Shown here in pieces: positions 1 to 7,200 of a DNA stretch of 33,018 bases (the stretch's first letter is position 1; the number at the start of each line of letters is the position of its first letter). The position numbers and the translations under genes were made by a program. Origin of the DNA: an uncultured Collinsella sp. (GTDB taxonomy: Bacteria; Actinomycetota; Coriobacteriia; Coriobacteriales; Coriobacteriaceae); assembly GCA_900548935.1 (NCBI GenBank), contig URMR01000004.1, positions 1 to 33,018 on the forward strand, in the 5' to 3' direction. The notes under the pieces are model-generated. The model searched no databases, was not told the DNA's origin, and saw only the letters and a program-made list of their open reading frames with translations.

Positions 1-11
1 TGTCCCGTTTG

Positions 12-44
12 ACTAGTCATTTAAGAACGTCCCCAATGACTAGT
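12..44. repeat. Small palindromic repeat overlapping the 3' end of the first PTS IIB gene
   Basis: Nine-base arms ACTAGTCAT (12-20) and ATGACTAGT (36-44) form a perfect inverted repeat. The 15-base loop carries a GGGGACGTTCTT core on the minus strand. The element supplies the last codons and the stop of the IIB gene. A related GGGACGTTCCT core recurs at the far right of the window (32977-33016), and the 11-mer CGTCCCCAATG recurs near 31803. This suggests a dispersed repeat family, although only these partial copies are visible. Confidence 0.5.
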
Positions 45-511
45 TGGATGGGGTCGGGATTGGAGCTGGGGAGGTAACGGATTTCTAGCTCTATGCCGAG
101 TTCTTGTAGCTCTTTGAAGGCAGCGATGTCCGTATCGTCTACGGCGACTGCGGGCGTTATGGGGTGCTTGCCCTCCCCCGCCTGCATATGGCCAATGCTG
201 ATCTTGGTGATCGGCACACCACCCTTAACCAGTGCGAGCGCATCGGCGGGTGAGGCCACCATGATGAGAATCCTTTGGCGCGGCGTTGCGGTATGAATGA
301 TGTCGACAGTCCTTTGCACCGAGAAAAACCGCGTCCAGACACCCTCGGGTGTCGCCACCCTCATAGGGGCCCACTTGCGCGAATCAGCCGCAATCTCATC
401 GTTGACGATTAAAACAAGGTTGGAACCCACGACTTCGTTCCACAGCTCAACGTCTTGCCCGTAAATAAACCGGTCATCGATGCGTGTGAGAAGAATCTTG
501 GGTTGAGCCAT
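17..511 (-). CDS. PTS mannose/fructose/sorbose family IIB-like protein lacking the phosphohistidine
   Basis: This protein of about 164 residues has the mannose-family IIB fold pattern along its length, including the ITKISIGHM segment. IIB proteins of this family accept phosphate from IIA on the histidine of a RIDxRLIHGQV loop and pass it to the sugar entering through IIC/IID. Here the loop reads RIDDRFIYGQD, so the histidine is replaced by Tyr17 (codon TAC at 461-463). The second IIB in this window keeps its histidine. ATG at 511 is preferred to GTG at 517 because GGGGTGG sits just upstream of it. The last residues (about QLVIGDVLK) are encoded by a palindromic repeat, so the C-terminus may be altered. 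The protein may be an inactive relic or a non-phosphorylated regulatory paralogue. Downstream genes lie outside the window. Confidence 0.8.
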   Translation of the reverse strand: MAQPKILLTRIDDRFIYGQDVELWNEVVGSNLVLIVNDEIAADSRKWAPMRVATPEGVWTRFFSVQRTVDIIHTATPRQRILIMVASPADALALVKGGVPITKISIGHMQAGEGKHPITPAVAVDDTDIAAFKELQELGIELEIRYLPSSNPDPIQLVIGDVLK

Positions 512-600
512 CGCCACCCCATTCTGTTTGAGACCCGTAAGAGCAAGACATCACGTCTCCAATATTAGTGCATTTAAAGTGAGAAAAGCCGCCAGAACCC

Positions 601-629
601 TTGCGCGGATTTGTGATGTCCCGTATCAT
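601..629 (+). promoter_or_regulatory. Candidate tRNA promoter
   Basis: TTGCGC (601-606) and TATCAT (624-629) are separated by 17 bases and end 39 bases before the tRNA-Thr. This fits a sigma-70-type promoter for the tRNA. The call rests on matches to the consensus only. Confidence 0.45.
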
Positions 630-668
630 AGACAGCCGTTGACGCCTCAGTTGCGTCATCACATGGCC

Positions 669-744
669 GCCAGCGTAGCTCAGTTGGTAGAGCACCGCTC
701 TCGTAAAGCGGGGGTCACCGGTTCGAGCCCGGTCGCTGGCTCCA
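669..744 (+). tRNA. tRNA-Thr (anticodon CGT)
   Basis: This is a 76-nt cloverleaf. The acceptor arms GCCAGCG (669-675) and CGCTGGC (734-740) pair perfectly. The D-arm is TAGCTCAGTTGGTAGAGC-like. The anticodon stem is CCGCT/AGCGG around the loop CTCGTAA, giving anticodon CGT, which reads ACG (Thr). The T-arm contains GGTTCGAGCC and the CCA end is encoded. A terminator follows 11 bases later. The gene is a single tRNA that is not part of a cluster. Confidence 0.96.
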
Positions 745-755
745 TTGCACAAGAT

Positions 756-778
756 AGCCGCCTTCGGGCGGCTTTTTT
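756..778 (+). terminator. Rho-independent terminator of the tRNA-Thr gene
   Basis: AGCCGCC (756-762), loop TTCG and GGCGGCT (767-773) form a perfect 7-bp stem, followed by a run of six T. Confidence 0.93.
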
Positions 779-854
779 GTTGTCGATTTTGAGTGCGTGC
801 ATGCCAATCCATGCATCGCCACGTCGACCGCTTCCTACTCAAAAACAGAAAACT

Positions 855-894
855 CCGCCAAACGTGATTTCCCTTAGGGAAACACGCTTGGCGG
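855..894 (-). terminator. Palindrome acting as a likely minus-strand terminator (copy 1)
   Basis: The CCGCCAA...TTGGCGG arms form a long near-perfect hairpin, and minus-strand transcripts leaving it run into AGTTTTCTGTTTTT. A closely similar hairpin occurs at 12976-13018 downstream of yhcH. In this position it would terminate transcripts from the kinase and epimerase genes to the right. Confidence 0.65.
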
Positions 895-901
895 GGTCGT
901 A

Positions 902-927
902 GCGTGATTCCCCTAGGGGAATCACGC
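902..927. repeat. Perfect 26-bp palindrome (copy 1)
   Basis: GCGTGATTCCCC (902-913) and GGGGAATCACGC (916-927) are exact reverse complements around a central TA. A near-identical palindrome lies at 13024-13049. It sits next to the preceding hairpin and shares the CGTGATTCCC sequence with it, so alternative pairing is possible. Confidence 0.85.
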
Positions 928-958
928 CATCAGACGAACAGCTCAACCGAGCAGCTCA

Positions 959-991
959 TTACTCCTCCCAGTAAGCGTCGGCAAGCAGCTT
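959..991 (-). pseudogene. Remnant of the yhcH 3' end
   Basis: The minus strand encodes KLLADAYWEE followed by a stop. This is exactly the last ten residues of the intact YhcH protein at 13081-13554. Everything upstream of these codons is missing, and they abut a nagA remnant directly. The flanking DNA toward 778 also resembles the DNA downstream of the intact yhcH gene. The fragment marks a decayed duplicate of that locus. Confidence 0.85.
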
Positions 992-1123
992 ACTCGGCGA
1001 ACGCATTACCAAAGCTGTTGCCGCCCACCTACGTCTCGACTAGGGTAAGGTCGGGATTGAACACGACAACGTCGGCGTCGCGCCCCGACATAATGCTACC
1101 GCACTTGTCGTCGGCTCTAACCA
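990..1123 (-). pseudogene. Remnant of the nagA 3' end with an internal stop
   Basis: About 43 codons at the 3' end of an N-acetylglucosamine-6-phosphate deacetylase gene survive. The minus strand reads DDKCGSIMSGRDADVVVFNP and continues to a GNAFAE terminus, almost the same as the end of the intact NagA at 13587-14756. The tyrosine codon of the ETYVGG motif has become TAG, so the reading frame is also interrupted. The remnant is fused to the yhcH tail, implying that the sequence between the nagA stop and the yhcH end was deleted. It lies 38 bases beyond the stop of the kinase gene. Confidence 0.9.
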
Positions 1124-1161
1124 TAAGCAAACAACCGATGCCGGGGCTGTCGCCCAAGCTC

Positions 1162-2097
1162 TTACAGCTCGGTCACGACAACGCCGTTGTAGACCTCGTC
1201 CCAACGATCCATAACCAAGTGGCCAGTCATAGGATCCATGGCGTTGAGCTTGCCGCAAGTGTTGGCGGTACGCAGCACCGTCTCGTCGTCTGCACCAGCA
1301 GCAATGGCATGCGCAAAGCCAGCGATAGTGGAGTCACCAGAGCCCGTGGCGTTAACGGCAGGGATATCGGGCGTCTTTGCGCGGAACGCACGGCCATTGT
1401 GGAAGCCAACGGAGCCGGCAGCGCCCATGGACACGACGACCCAGGGAATATCGGAGAAGCGGGCATCAGAGGCGAGCGCGGCGCGGAGCTCGTCCACATC
1501 GTCGGTGGTAAAGCTCGTGCCCAGAAGGCCGTTGATCTCGGTCAGGTTAGGCTTGACCAGCTCGGGCTTAATTTCGGACTTAAGGGCGGCCTCGAGCGAA
1601 GCACCCGAGGTATCGAGCAATACCTTGGCGCCGGCGTTCTCGGCAATGCCCGTGATCTTGGCATAGTAGTCTGCCTCGACACCGCGGGGTAGCGAACCCG
1701 AGATGGTAACGACAGCGGCCTTGCCCGCAAGCTCAGTAAACTTGGCGGTAAAGGCATCGAGCTCCTCGGGGGCAATCGTCGGGCCGCTCTCGAGCAGCTC
1801 GGTCTGGTTGCCGGCGTGGAGGATGTTGAGGCAAATACGAGTCTCGCCCTTGATGGGTACAAAATCATTCTTAATGCCGTTGGCATCCATGAGCTCAGCC
1901 ATGTAGGCGCCCATGTGGCCACCGAGCAGACCGGTCGCCACAACGTCGTCGCCCAGCTGACCCAGCACACGGGCCACGTTGAGGCCCTTGCCGCCAGCGG
2001 TCTTTTCGGGCGTCACTCGGTTAACGTCGTCGATAATGAGCTCATCGAGCTGATAGCGCGTATCGACAGACGGGTTCATCGTAACGGTGAGGATCAT
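1162..2097 (-). CDS. lacC: 1-phosphofructokinase / tagatose-6-phosphate kinase family (PfkB)
   Basis: This 311-residue PfkB-family sugar kinase has the usual length for LacC/FruK enzymes. The N-terminal substrate loop GGKGLNVARVLGQLG and the C-terminal ATP site NATGSGDSTIAGFAHA, with its catalytic aspartate, are both present. LacC phosphorylates tagatose-6-phosphate, FruK phosphorylates fructose-1-phosphate, and sequence alone does not separate them. The epimerase gene upstream and the AgaS and NagA genes nearby favour tagatose-6-phosphate. The AAGGAG ribosome binding site lies 6 bases before the ATG. No tagatose-1,6-bisphosphate aldolase is visible in the window. It probably shares a transcript with the epimerase gene 60 bases upstream and is followed by nagA/yhcH remnants. 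Confidence 0.85.
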   Translation of the reverse strand: MILTVTMNPSVDTRYQLDELIIDDVNRVTPEKTAGGKGLNVARVLGQLGDDVVATGLLGGHMGAYMAELMDANGIKNDFVPIKGETRICLNILHAGNQTELLESGPTIAPEELDAFTAKFTELAGKAAVVTISGSLPRGVEADYYAKITGIAENAGAKVLLDTSGASLEAALKSEIKPELVKPNLTEINGLLGTSFTTDDVDELRAALASDARFSDIPWVVVSMGAAGSVGFHNGRAFRAKTPDIPAVNATGSGDSTIAGFAHAIAAGADDETVLRTANTCGKLNAMDPMTGHLVMDRWDEVYNGVVVTEL

Positions 2098-2156
2098 TTT
2101 TAGCTCCTTATCTCGCAGGCTCCTTGTGCCTCGCGATACGAGTCGACAAAACGGAA

Positions 2157-3038
2157 TTACAGAATCTCAATCGTGAACGAGCGAACGACGGTCTCCTTGG
2201 GCTTGGCGACAAGGCAGCCGCGCTTATGCTCAAGTACGTCGTCCTCATCGGAACAGGTCGAGAGGCCACCCCAGGGTTCAACTGCCACAAAATCGCCCTC
2301 GGGCTTACTCCACACAATGAGATACGGGAAGCCCTCAAAGCTCAGGCGGACGCCCTTGTCCTCCCCCTTCTTAGAAAGCGTGACCTGGCGGCTCTCGAGC
2401 ACGTCAAAGATGGTCTCCGCAAAATCGAAGAGCTCGTGCGACAGGGGCAGCGTCTTTCCCACCATGGGGTTCTTGGAGCGGTTTGCCACGTCAATCAAGC
2501 CAGTCGAAGGGACGGCAGTGCAAAGCTCAGCAGCCTCGTCCTTCTCAAAGCGCAGCTCGTAGTCCGTATAGGCCTCGCCCTCATCGAGCGGACACCTAAA
2601 GCCGGGATGACCGCCGATAAAGAACGGCATGTCCTCGGTGCCCTCGTTGGTGACCTCGTAGGAAACGCGCACGGTAGCGTCCTCGAGCGTATAGCGGGCG
2701 ACAAGCTTAAACGGATACGGATAATCGCTCAGCAGCGCGGCGTTATCCTCCGAAGCCAGGCACATCGCCAGCTCGTTCTCGCTCTGGCTCAGCAGCTTCC
2801 ACTCTTGCTTGCGCGCAAACCCGTGGCGGGCGAGCTTCACGTGATGCCCGGCAAACGTCATGGCATTGTTGTCGCGCAAGCCTCCGCAAATCGGGAAGCA
2901 AATCGGTGCCTGGCCGGACCACACTGCGGGATCGCCCTGCCACAAATACTCGCGACCTCCGGCCTCGATCGAGGTAAACGAACCACCAGCCGTGGACACC
3001 TTAATAGAAATCGAATCGTTGGAGAGAGCGTATTCCAT
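2157..3038 (-). CDS. Aldose 1-epimerase family protein (LacX-like)
   Basis: The 293-residue protein has the beta-sandwich pattern of the galactose mutarotase superfamily. The expected catalytic positions are visible: His72 in the RHGFAR motif, His144 in GGHPGF and Glu254 in VAVEPWGG. These enzymes interconvert sugar anomers. The LacX branch is found with lactose, galactose and tagatose genes. In this setting it could act on galactose released by the GH35 enzyme or on hexose phosphates, which is inferred from neighbours. The start at 3038 follows AAAGGATGGG. It precedes the lacC-like kinase on the same strand and is divergent from the flavodoxin gene at 3194. Confidence 0.85.
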   Translation of the reverse strand: MEYALSNDSISIKVSTAGGSFTSIEAGGREYLWQGDPAVWSGQAPICFPICGGLRDNNAMTFAGHHVKLARHGFARKQEWKLLSQSENELAMCLASEDNAALLSDYPYPFKLVARYTLEDATVRVSYEVTNEGTEDMPFFIGGHPGFRCPLDEGEAYTDYELRFEKDEAAELCTAVPSTGLIDVANRSKNPMVGKTLPLSHELFDFAETIFDVLESRQVTLSKKGEDKGVRLSFEGFPYLIVWSKPEGDFVAVEPWGGLSTCSDEDDVLEHKRGCLVAKPKETVVRSFTIEIL

Positions 3039-3193
3039 TGCCCATCCTTTCGAACAACTGCTTTTGCTCGCAAGTACCTGTCTCGGCCCTGACCAAAGGA
3101 CAAACCCGCACGTTCACCGATGCATCCGGTATCCCAGGCATGCAACGGGGCACCATACAGACATTGATGCAATTACAGCTGAAAGGCCTTCTT

Positions 3194-3777
3194 ATGCGAA
3201 CCATCATCCTCTATGCCTCGCGCCACCACGGCAATACAAAAAGCTCGTGGACGCCATCGTCGAGGCGCACCCCGAAATCGATACCCTCGACGTCAAGGCG
3301 CTTGGCAAAAACGAGTACCCCGACCTGCACGAATACCATCTGATTGGCGTCGCCACGGGCATCTATTACTCCGAGATCGACAAGGACATGGCACGCGTGC
3401 TCACTAACGTGCTGCAGCCGCAGAACAAGGTGTTTGGCCTTATGACCTACGGTGGCAAAAACAAGTGGTACGGCAAGGATATCGATGGTATCTGCCGCAT
3501 GAGGCAGGCCATCTTTATGGAGGTCTACGGCTGCCCCGGCTTTGATACGTGGGGGCCGTTCAAACTCACCGGCGGTGTCCAAAAAGGACACCCGACCGCT
3601 GAAGAAATTAAGGGCGCCGTCGACTTCTTCGACAAGATCGAAGACGAGTACGGCGACATCATCGTCGAAGAGTATGCCAAGCGCGAGAAGCGTCTAGTCT
3701 ACGAGAAGGAGCATCCTGTAGGAGGCCTGGTGGCCGGCGTCAAGCGCACGGCAAAGAAGATCGCTAACAAGCTGTAA
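3194..3777 (+). pseudogene. Flavodoxin-domain protein, apparently frameshifted
   Basis: The ATG at 3194 follows AAGG by 7 bases and opens a frame reading MRTIILYASRHHGNTK, the FMN-phosphate loop of flavodoxin-like proteins. The frame then goes wrong. The rest of the protein (KLVDAIVEAHPEIDTLDV onward, ending at 3777) continues in another frame with no start of its own. Adding one A to the run of five A at 3238-3242 restores an uninterrupted protein of about 194 residues. It could be a real mutation, a sequencing error or a slippage site. Family function would be redox chemistry with bound FMN, and no partner is identifiable. It is one of three plus-strand genes here and converges on nagA. Confidence 0.85.
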
Positions 3778-3808
3778 CTGTAAAGGTGCTTTTGAGCGTT
3801 TAACCCAT

Positions 3809-3846
3809 ACGGCGGGTCCGAGCAGATTCGGGCCCGCCGTTTTTTC
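3809..3846 (+). terminator. Rho-independent terminator after the flavodoxin gene
   Basis: ACGGCGGGTCCGA pairs with TCGGGCCCGCCGT with one G-U-type position, followed by TTTTTT. It lies between the convergent flavodoxin and nagA genes and its T-run serves the plus strand. Confidence 0.9.
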
Positions 3847-3851
3847 TATCG

Positions 3852-4985
3852 TTACTCGGTAAAGGCGTTGCCGACGCTCTGACCGCCAACATACGTCTCG
3901 ACGAGAGTGAGCTCATGGTCGAACACGACAAAGTCGGCGTCGCGACTCGGCATGATGCTGCCGCACTTATCCTCGATGTGCGCAGAGCGAGCCGGCACCT
4001 CGGTTGCCATGCGAATGGCGATATCGGCGCTGGCGATGCCCCAGTCGACGATGTTCTTGACGCCCTGGGTAAGCGTGAGCACCGAGCCGGCAATGCTCTT
4101 GCCGTCGGCGAGCCAGCACAGGTTGTCCTTCATGATGACGTCCATGCCACCACTGGTGTAGCTGCCCTCGGGCATGCCGCCGCAACCCAGGCAGTCGGTA
4201 ATGAGCACCGTGTGCTGCCAGCCCTTGGCCTGCAGCAGCGCCTTGATGGCAGCAGGGTTAACGTGCTTGCCGTCACAGATGATCTCGGCGTAGGTCTCGG
4301 GCGTGGACATGGCAGCGCCCACGACACCGGGCTCACGGTGATGCAGCCCGCGCTGGCCGTTATAGGTATGCGTAAAGCAGCTGGCACCGGCGTTGATGGC
4401 AGCGATGCACTCATCGTAGGTGGCGTCGGAGTGACCGATGCTGGTCACCACACCCTTGGCGTTCAGAGCAGCCGCATAAGCAGCGGCACCGTCGCGCTCG
4501 GCCGCCATGGCGCTCTTGACGATCTCCTCGGAGGGATCGATAAGATAAGCGGGGTTCTGCGCGCCCACGTGCTTCATGGTAAAGAAGGGGCCCTCCAGGT
4601 AGATGCCCTGAATGCGAGCACCGCAGAAGTCGGGGCCGCGACCCTCGTCCGCCTGAGCGATGGCGGCGCAGGCGTCCTTGATCTGCTCGACGCCATCGGT
4701 GAACGTCGTGGGCAGCCAGCTGGTGGTACCGCGACGGGCGAGCTCGGTCGAGCTGATATCGATGCCCACGGGATCATTATCGGTAGTTGAGTGGTTGTAG
4801 AAGCCATGGATGTGAGTATCGACCATACCCGGTGCGATCCACGACCCTGTGTAGTCCTTAATCTCGCAAGAGGGCTCGTCGGCCTGCCAGGCGCCAAAGA
4901 CGCCATCCTCGACCATAAGATAGCCGCCCAGTTGCGGGCCTGCCGGCAAGAAGAACTTGTCAGCCTTAATTGCGTACGTGCTCAT
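3852..4985 (-). CDS. nagA: N-acetylglucosamine/galactosamine-6-phosphate deacetylase, copy 1 (12-residue deletion)
   Basis: This 377-residue amidohydrolase removes acetate from GlcNAc-6-P or GalNAc-6-P in the cytoplasm. The THIHG motif, the metal ligand Glu in YLEGPFF, two histidines in IGHSDA and FTHTYNG and the catalytic Asp in LITDCLG are present. It is nearly identical to copy 2 (13587-14756) but lacks 12 residues (VFDEWQEAAGGR) after PAYLIDPSEE. That is an in-frame 36-base deletion near 4526, and its effect on activity is unknown. ATG at 4985 is chosen because AAGGAG lies 5 bases upstream and the protein then starts MSTYAIKADK like copy 2. It follows agaS, suggesting a GalNAc-6-P (AgaA-like) role, but a terminator separates the two genes. 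Confidence 0.92.
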   Translation of the reverse strand: MSTYAIKADKFFLPAGPQLGGYLMVEDGVFGAWQADEPSCEIKDYTGSWIAPGMVDTHIHGFYNHSTTDNDPVGIDISSTELARRGTTSWLPTTFTDGVEQIKDACAAIAQADEGRGPDFCGARIQGIYLEGPFFTMKHVGAQNPAYLIDPSEEIVKSAMAAERDGAAAYAAALNAKGVVTSIGHSDATYDECIAAINAGASCFTHTYNGQRGLHHREPGVVGAAMSTPETYAEIICDGKHVNPAAIKALLQAKGWQHTVLITDCLGCGGMPEGSYTSGGMDVIMKDNLCWLADGKSIAGSVLTLTQGVKNIVDWGIASADIAIRMATEVPARSAHIEDKCGSIMPSRDADFVVFDHELTLVETYVGGQSVGNAFTE

Positions 4986-5040
4986 ATGCACTCCTTGCTT
5001 TAAAGCAGTTGACTGTGGTGATGCTATACCCAGCTCAGGT

Positions 5041-5082
5041 AAAACAAAAAGCGCCCGCCCGCCGTTATGAGCGGACGGGCGC
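5041..5082 (-). terminator. Rho-independent terminator after agaS
   Basis: A GC-rich 12-bp stem (5051-5062 with 5071-5082, one mismatch) is followed on the minus strand by CTTTTTGTTTT. It lies 19 bases beyond the agaS stop and upstream of nagA copy 1. nagA may therefore need read-through or its own promoter. Confidence 0.88.
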
Positions 5083-5100
5083 CCTTACAGAGGGACGCGA

Positions 5101-6267
5101 CTAAGCGGTGAAGGGGTGAATCGTCACGCCCTTAACCACGCGGTTGACCGTACCGGTGGGGCTCGGCGTATCGGGCGTGTTGCCCACGCGCACGGAGTTG
5201 AGCAGGCTGATGGCCTGGGCAAACATCACGAACGGCAGAGCGAGGTAGCCCTCGGGAAGCGCTTCGTAGCCCTTAAAGGTGAAGGACTCACCCTCATAGA
5301 CGGTGGCACCTTCCTGCTGAACGGCGATGGTGTGCTGAGCGATCTCGTCGCCACCGATCTCGTTGAGGATGTCGATGTCGTACTGACGGGTGTAGGCGTC
5401 GTTGTTGACGAACACGAAGACGAGCGTCTTATCGTCGACGAAGGACTTAGGTCCATGACGATAGCCCATGGAGGTGTCGTAGGAAGTAGCGACCAGACCG
5501 TGAGCCAGCTCGAGGATCTTGAGCTGGCTCTCCTGGGCAAGGCCACCGAAGGAGCCAGAACCCAAGTAGGTCACGCGGTTGAAGTCGCCAGCCAGGTAAT
5601 CGGCGATCTCGGGCTCACGGGAGATGACCTCCTCGCCCATCTTGGCGATGGTCTCGACCCACTCGGCCTTCTGCTCGTCAGAGGCAGTGTCGAAAATAAG
5701 GGTGGAGAGCAGGGTCATGCAGGAATAAGAACCGGTCATGGCGAAGCCCTTGTCGTTGGCGCGCGGAATGAGCAGCGTCAGCGCGTTGGGATCATCGGCA
5801 GACTCGACAGCGAGCTTGCCCTCGGGAGCGCAGGTGATGTTGAGGAACTTGACGTTGTGGACGAGCTCCTTGGCAACGGCAACGGCGGCAAGGCTCTCGG
5901 GGCTGTTGCCAGAGCGGGCAAAGGAAACCACGAGCGTGGGATCCTCGGCGCGCAGGAAGTCGCGCGGGGCGCTCACGATGTCGGTCGTGGCGATGGGCTT
6001 AAAGTCGTAGAGATCAGTGTTGCCAGCGTGACGCAGGTACGGGGCGCAGGTATCGCCAACGTAGTCGGACGTACCGGCACCGGTGAAGACAACGGACAGA
6101 CGACCCTCGCCCATGGCGCGAGCCTCGGCCAGGAAGGCCTCGATGGCCTCCTTGTTCTCGCGATAGATGTTGAGCGTATCACGCCAAAGCTCGGGCTGCT
6201 GAGCAATCTCGGCCGTGGTGATCTGGGCGCCGAGCTCGGTGAGTTCCTCGACACTCTTCTCGAACAT
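5101..6267 (-). CDS. agaS: AgaS-type SIS-domain isomerase/deaminase
   Basis: This 388-residue protein has two sugar-isomerase (SIS) domains, the length and layout of AgaS. SIS motifs VVFTGAGTSDYVG (first domain) and TYLGSGSFGGLAQES (second domain) are visible, and RHGPKSFVDD matches the active-site histidine region of the family. AgaS converts galactosamine-6-phosphate to tagatose-6-phosphate with release of ammonia. The gene lies downstream of the PTS IIA and GntR genes and upstream of nagA, matching the beta-galactosidase-PTS-agaS order known from streptococci. The ATG at 6267 follows AGAGG by 8 bases. The leader (6268-6378) contains GTCTGATATATAAAGAC, an imperfect palindrome overlapping possible promoter sequence. 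Confidence 0.93.
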   Translation of the reverse strand: MFEKSVEELTELGAQITTAEIAQQPELWRDTLNIYRENKEAIEAFLAEARAMGEGRLSVVFTGAGTSDYVGDTCAPYLRHAGNTDLYDFKPIATTDIVSAPRDFLRAEDPTLVVSFARSGNSPESLAAVAVAKELVHNVKFLNITCAPEGKLAVESADDPNALTLLIPRANDKGFAMTGSYSCMTLLSTLIFDTASDEQKAEWVETIAKMGEEVISREPEIADYLAGDFNRVTYLGSGSFGGLAQESQLKILELAHGLVATSYDTSMGYRHGPKSFVDDKTLVFVFVNNDAYTRQYDIDILNEIGGDEIAQHTIAVQQEGATVYEGESFTFKGYEALPEGYLALPFVMFAQAISLLNSVRVGNTPDTPSPTGTVNRVVKGVTIHPFTA

Positions 6268-6378
6268 TTCTAATACCTCTTTCTTTACTAAATTGTCTGA
6301 TATATAAAGACTTAATCTGAAAAGTTAAATCGGGTAGTAGTCATAGGCTGTTTTTCTTTCGTTAACACTCGTATCCGA

Positions 6379-7113
6379 TCACAGAGTATCTCGATAATGA
6401 GAAATCCTGTACTTAAACTTGTCCGCACGAGCCACCGAAAGCGTAAACTCGACAACATCATTTTGGGTGTTGTGAGTAGTTCGGACTATGTCCAGAACTG
6501 GCGCACCCTCACCAATACCTAGAAGCCGAGCGTCACATGGACGTGCTATACCCGCAGAGAACTCCTCATCCGCTACTCGAATTTTCTGCTGATAATCCTG
6601 CTCAATGACATCGTAAAGGGGCTTCTGTTCGAGTAGAGGACGCTTGAGTGAAATAAAGAGCCTTGCTGGAAGATAGCTACGCTCAACCATCATAGGAATA
6701 CCATCTGCCATTCGTAAACGTTTGAGTTTTAATACCTTTTCACCCAAATGAATCCCCATTTGCATCGAGAGCGTTTTATCTGCTTCCATTTCACAGAACT
6801 CTAAGATGGTTGTTTCTGGCAGGCGGCCCATCGCTTTCATCTGTTCAGTAAAACTGTACGATTGGGTAAGATTTGTTGCTTGAGCTAGTCGATCGGCAAC
6901 AAACGTACCGCGACCTTGTTTTCGCACAATCCGACCAAGATACTCAAGTTCCTGAATTGCAAGCCGGACAGTCGACCGCGAAAGCCCGAAACGTTCGGCA
7001 AGCTCACGTTCGGACGGAATCAAATCACCTGGCTGATATTCATGATCAATTTTTTCGATCAGAATATCTACGAGCTGGTCATATAGCGGTTGTCTGTGCC
7101 TCTTGCACGTCAT
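6379..7113 (-). CDS. GntR/HutC-family regulator with UTRA domain, copy 1
   Basis: The 244-residue regulator has an N-terminal winged helix (PSERELAERFGLSRSTVRLA, about residues 35-60) and a C-terminal UTRA ligand-binding domain. Family members such as NagR and AgaR-like repressors sense sugar phosphates. It is a clear paralogue of the GntR protein at 14900-15631. ATG at 7113 is preferred because GTGGAG lies 6 bases upstream. The alternative GTG at 7125 is part of that ribosome binding site. It lies between PTS IIA and agaS on the same strand, so it is a likely local repressor of the galactoside/GalNAc genes. The ligand cannot be read from the sequence. Confidence 0.92.
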   Translation of the reverse strand: MTCKRHRQPLYDQLVDILIEKIDHEYQPGDLIPSERELAERFGLSRSTVRLAIQELEYLGRIVRKQGRGTFVADRLAQATNLTQSYSFTEQMKAMGRLPETTILEFCEMEADKTLSMQMGIHLGEKVLKLKRLRMADGIPMMVERSYLPARLFISLKRPLLEQKPLYDVIEQDYQQKIRVADEEFSAGIARPCDARLLGIGEGAPVLDIVRTTHNTQNDVVEFTLSVARADKFKYRISHYRDTL

Positions 7114-7200
7114 GATATTCTCCACGTAATGAGCAATTGACCAATACTTCAGCCTTCAGGTAACGCACCAACATGTCCAATAAATGGGCTAATAGCGACA

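Noticed and set aside
3238..3242. Phase variation at the run of five A in the flavodoxin gene
   Set aside because: Five A is short for slippage-driven switching. A simple one-base loss or sequencing error is more likely, so this is reported only as a frameshift.
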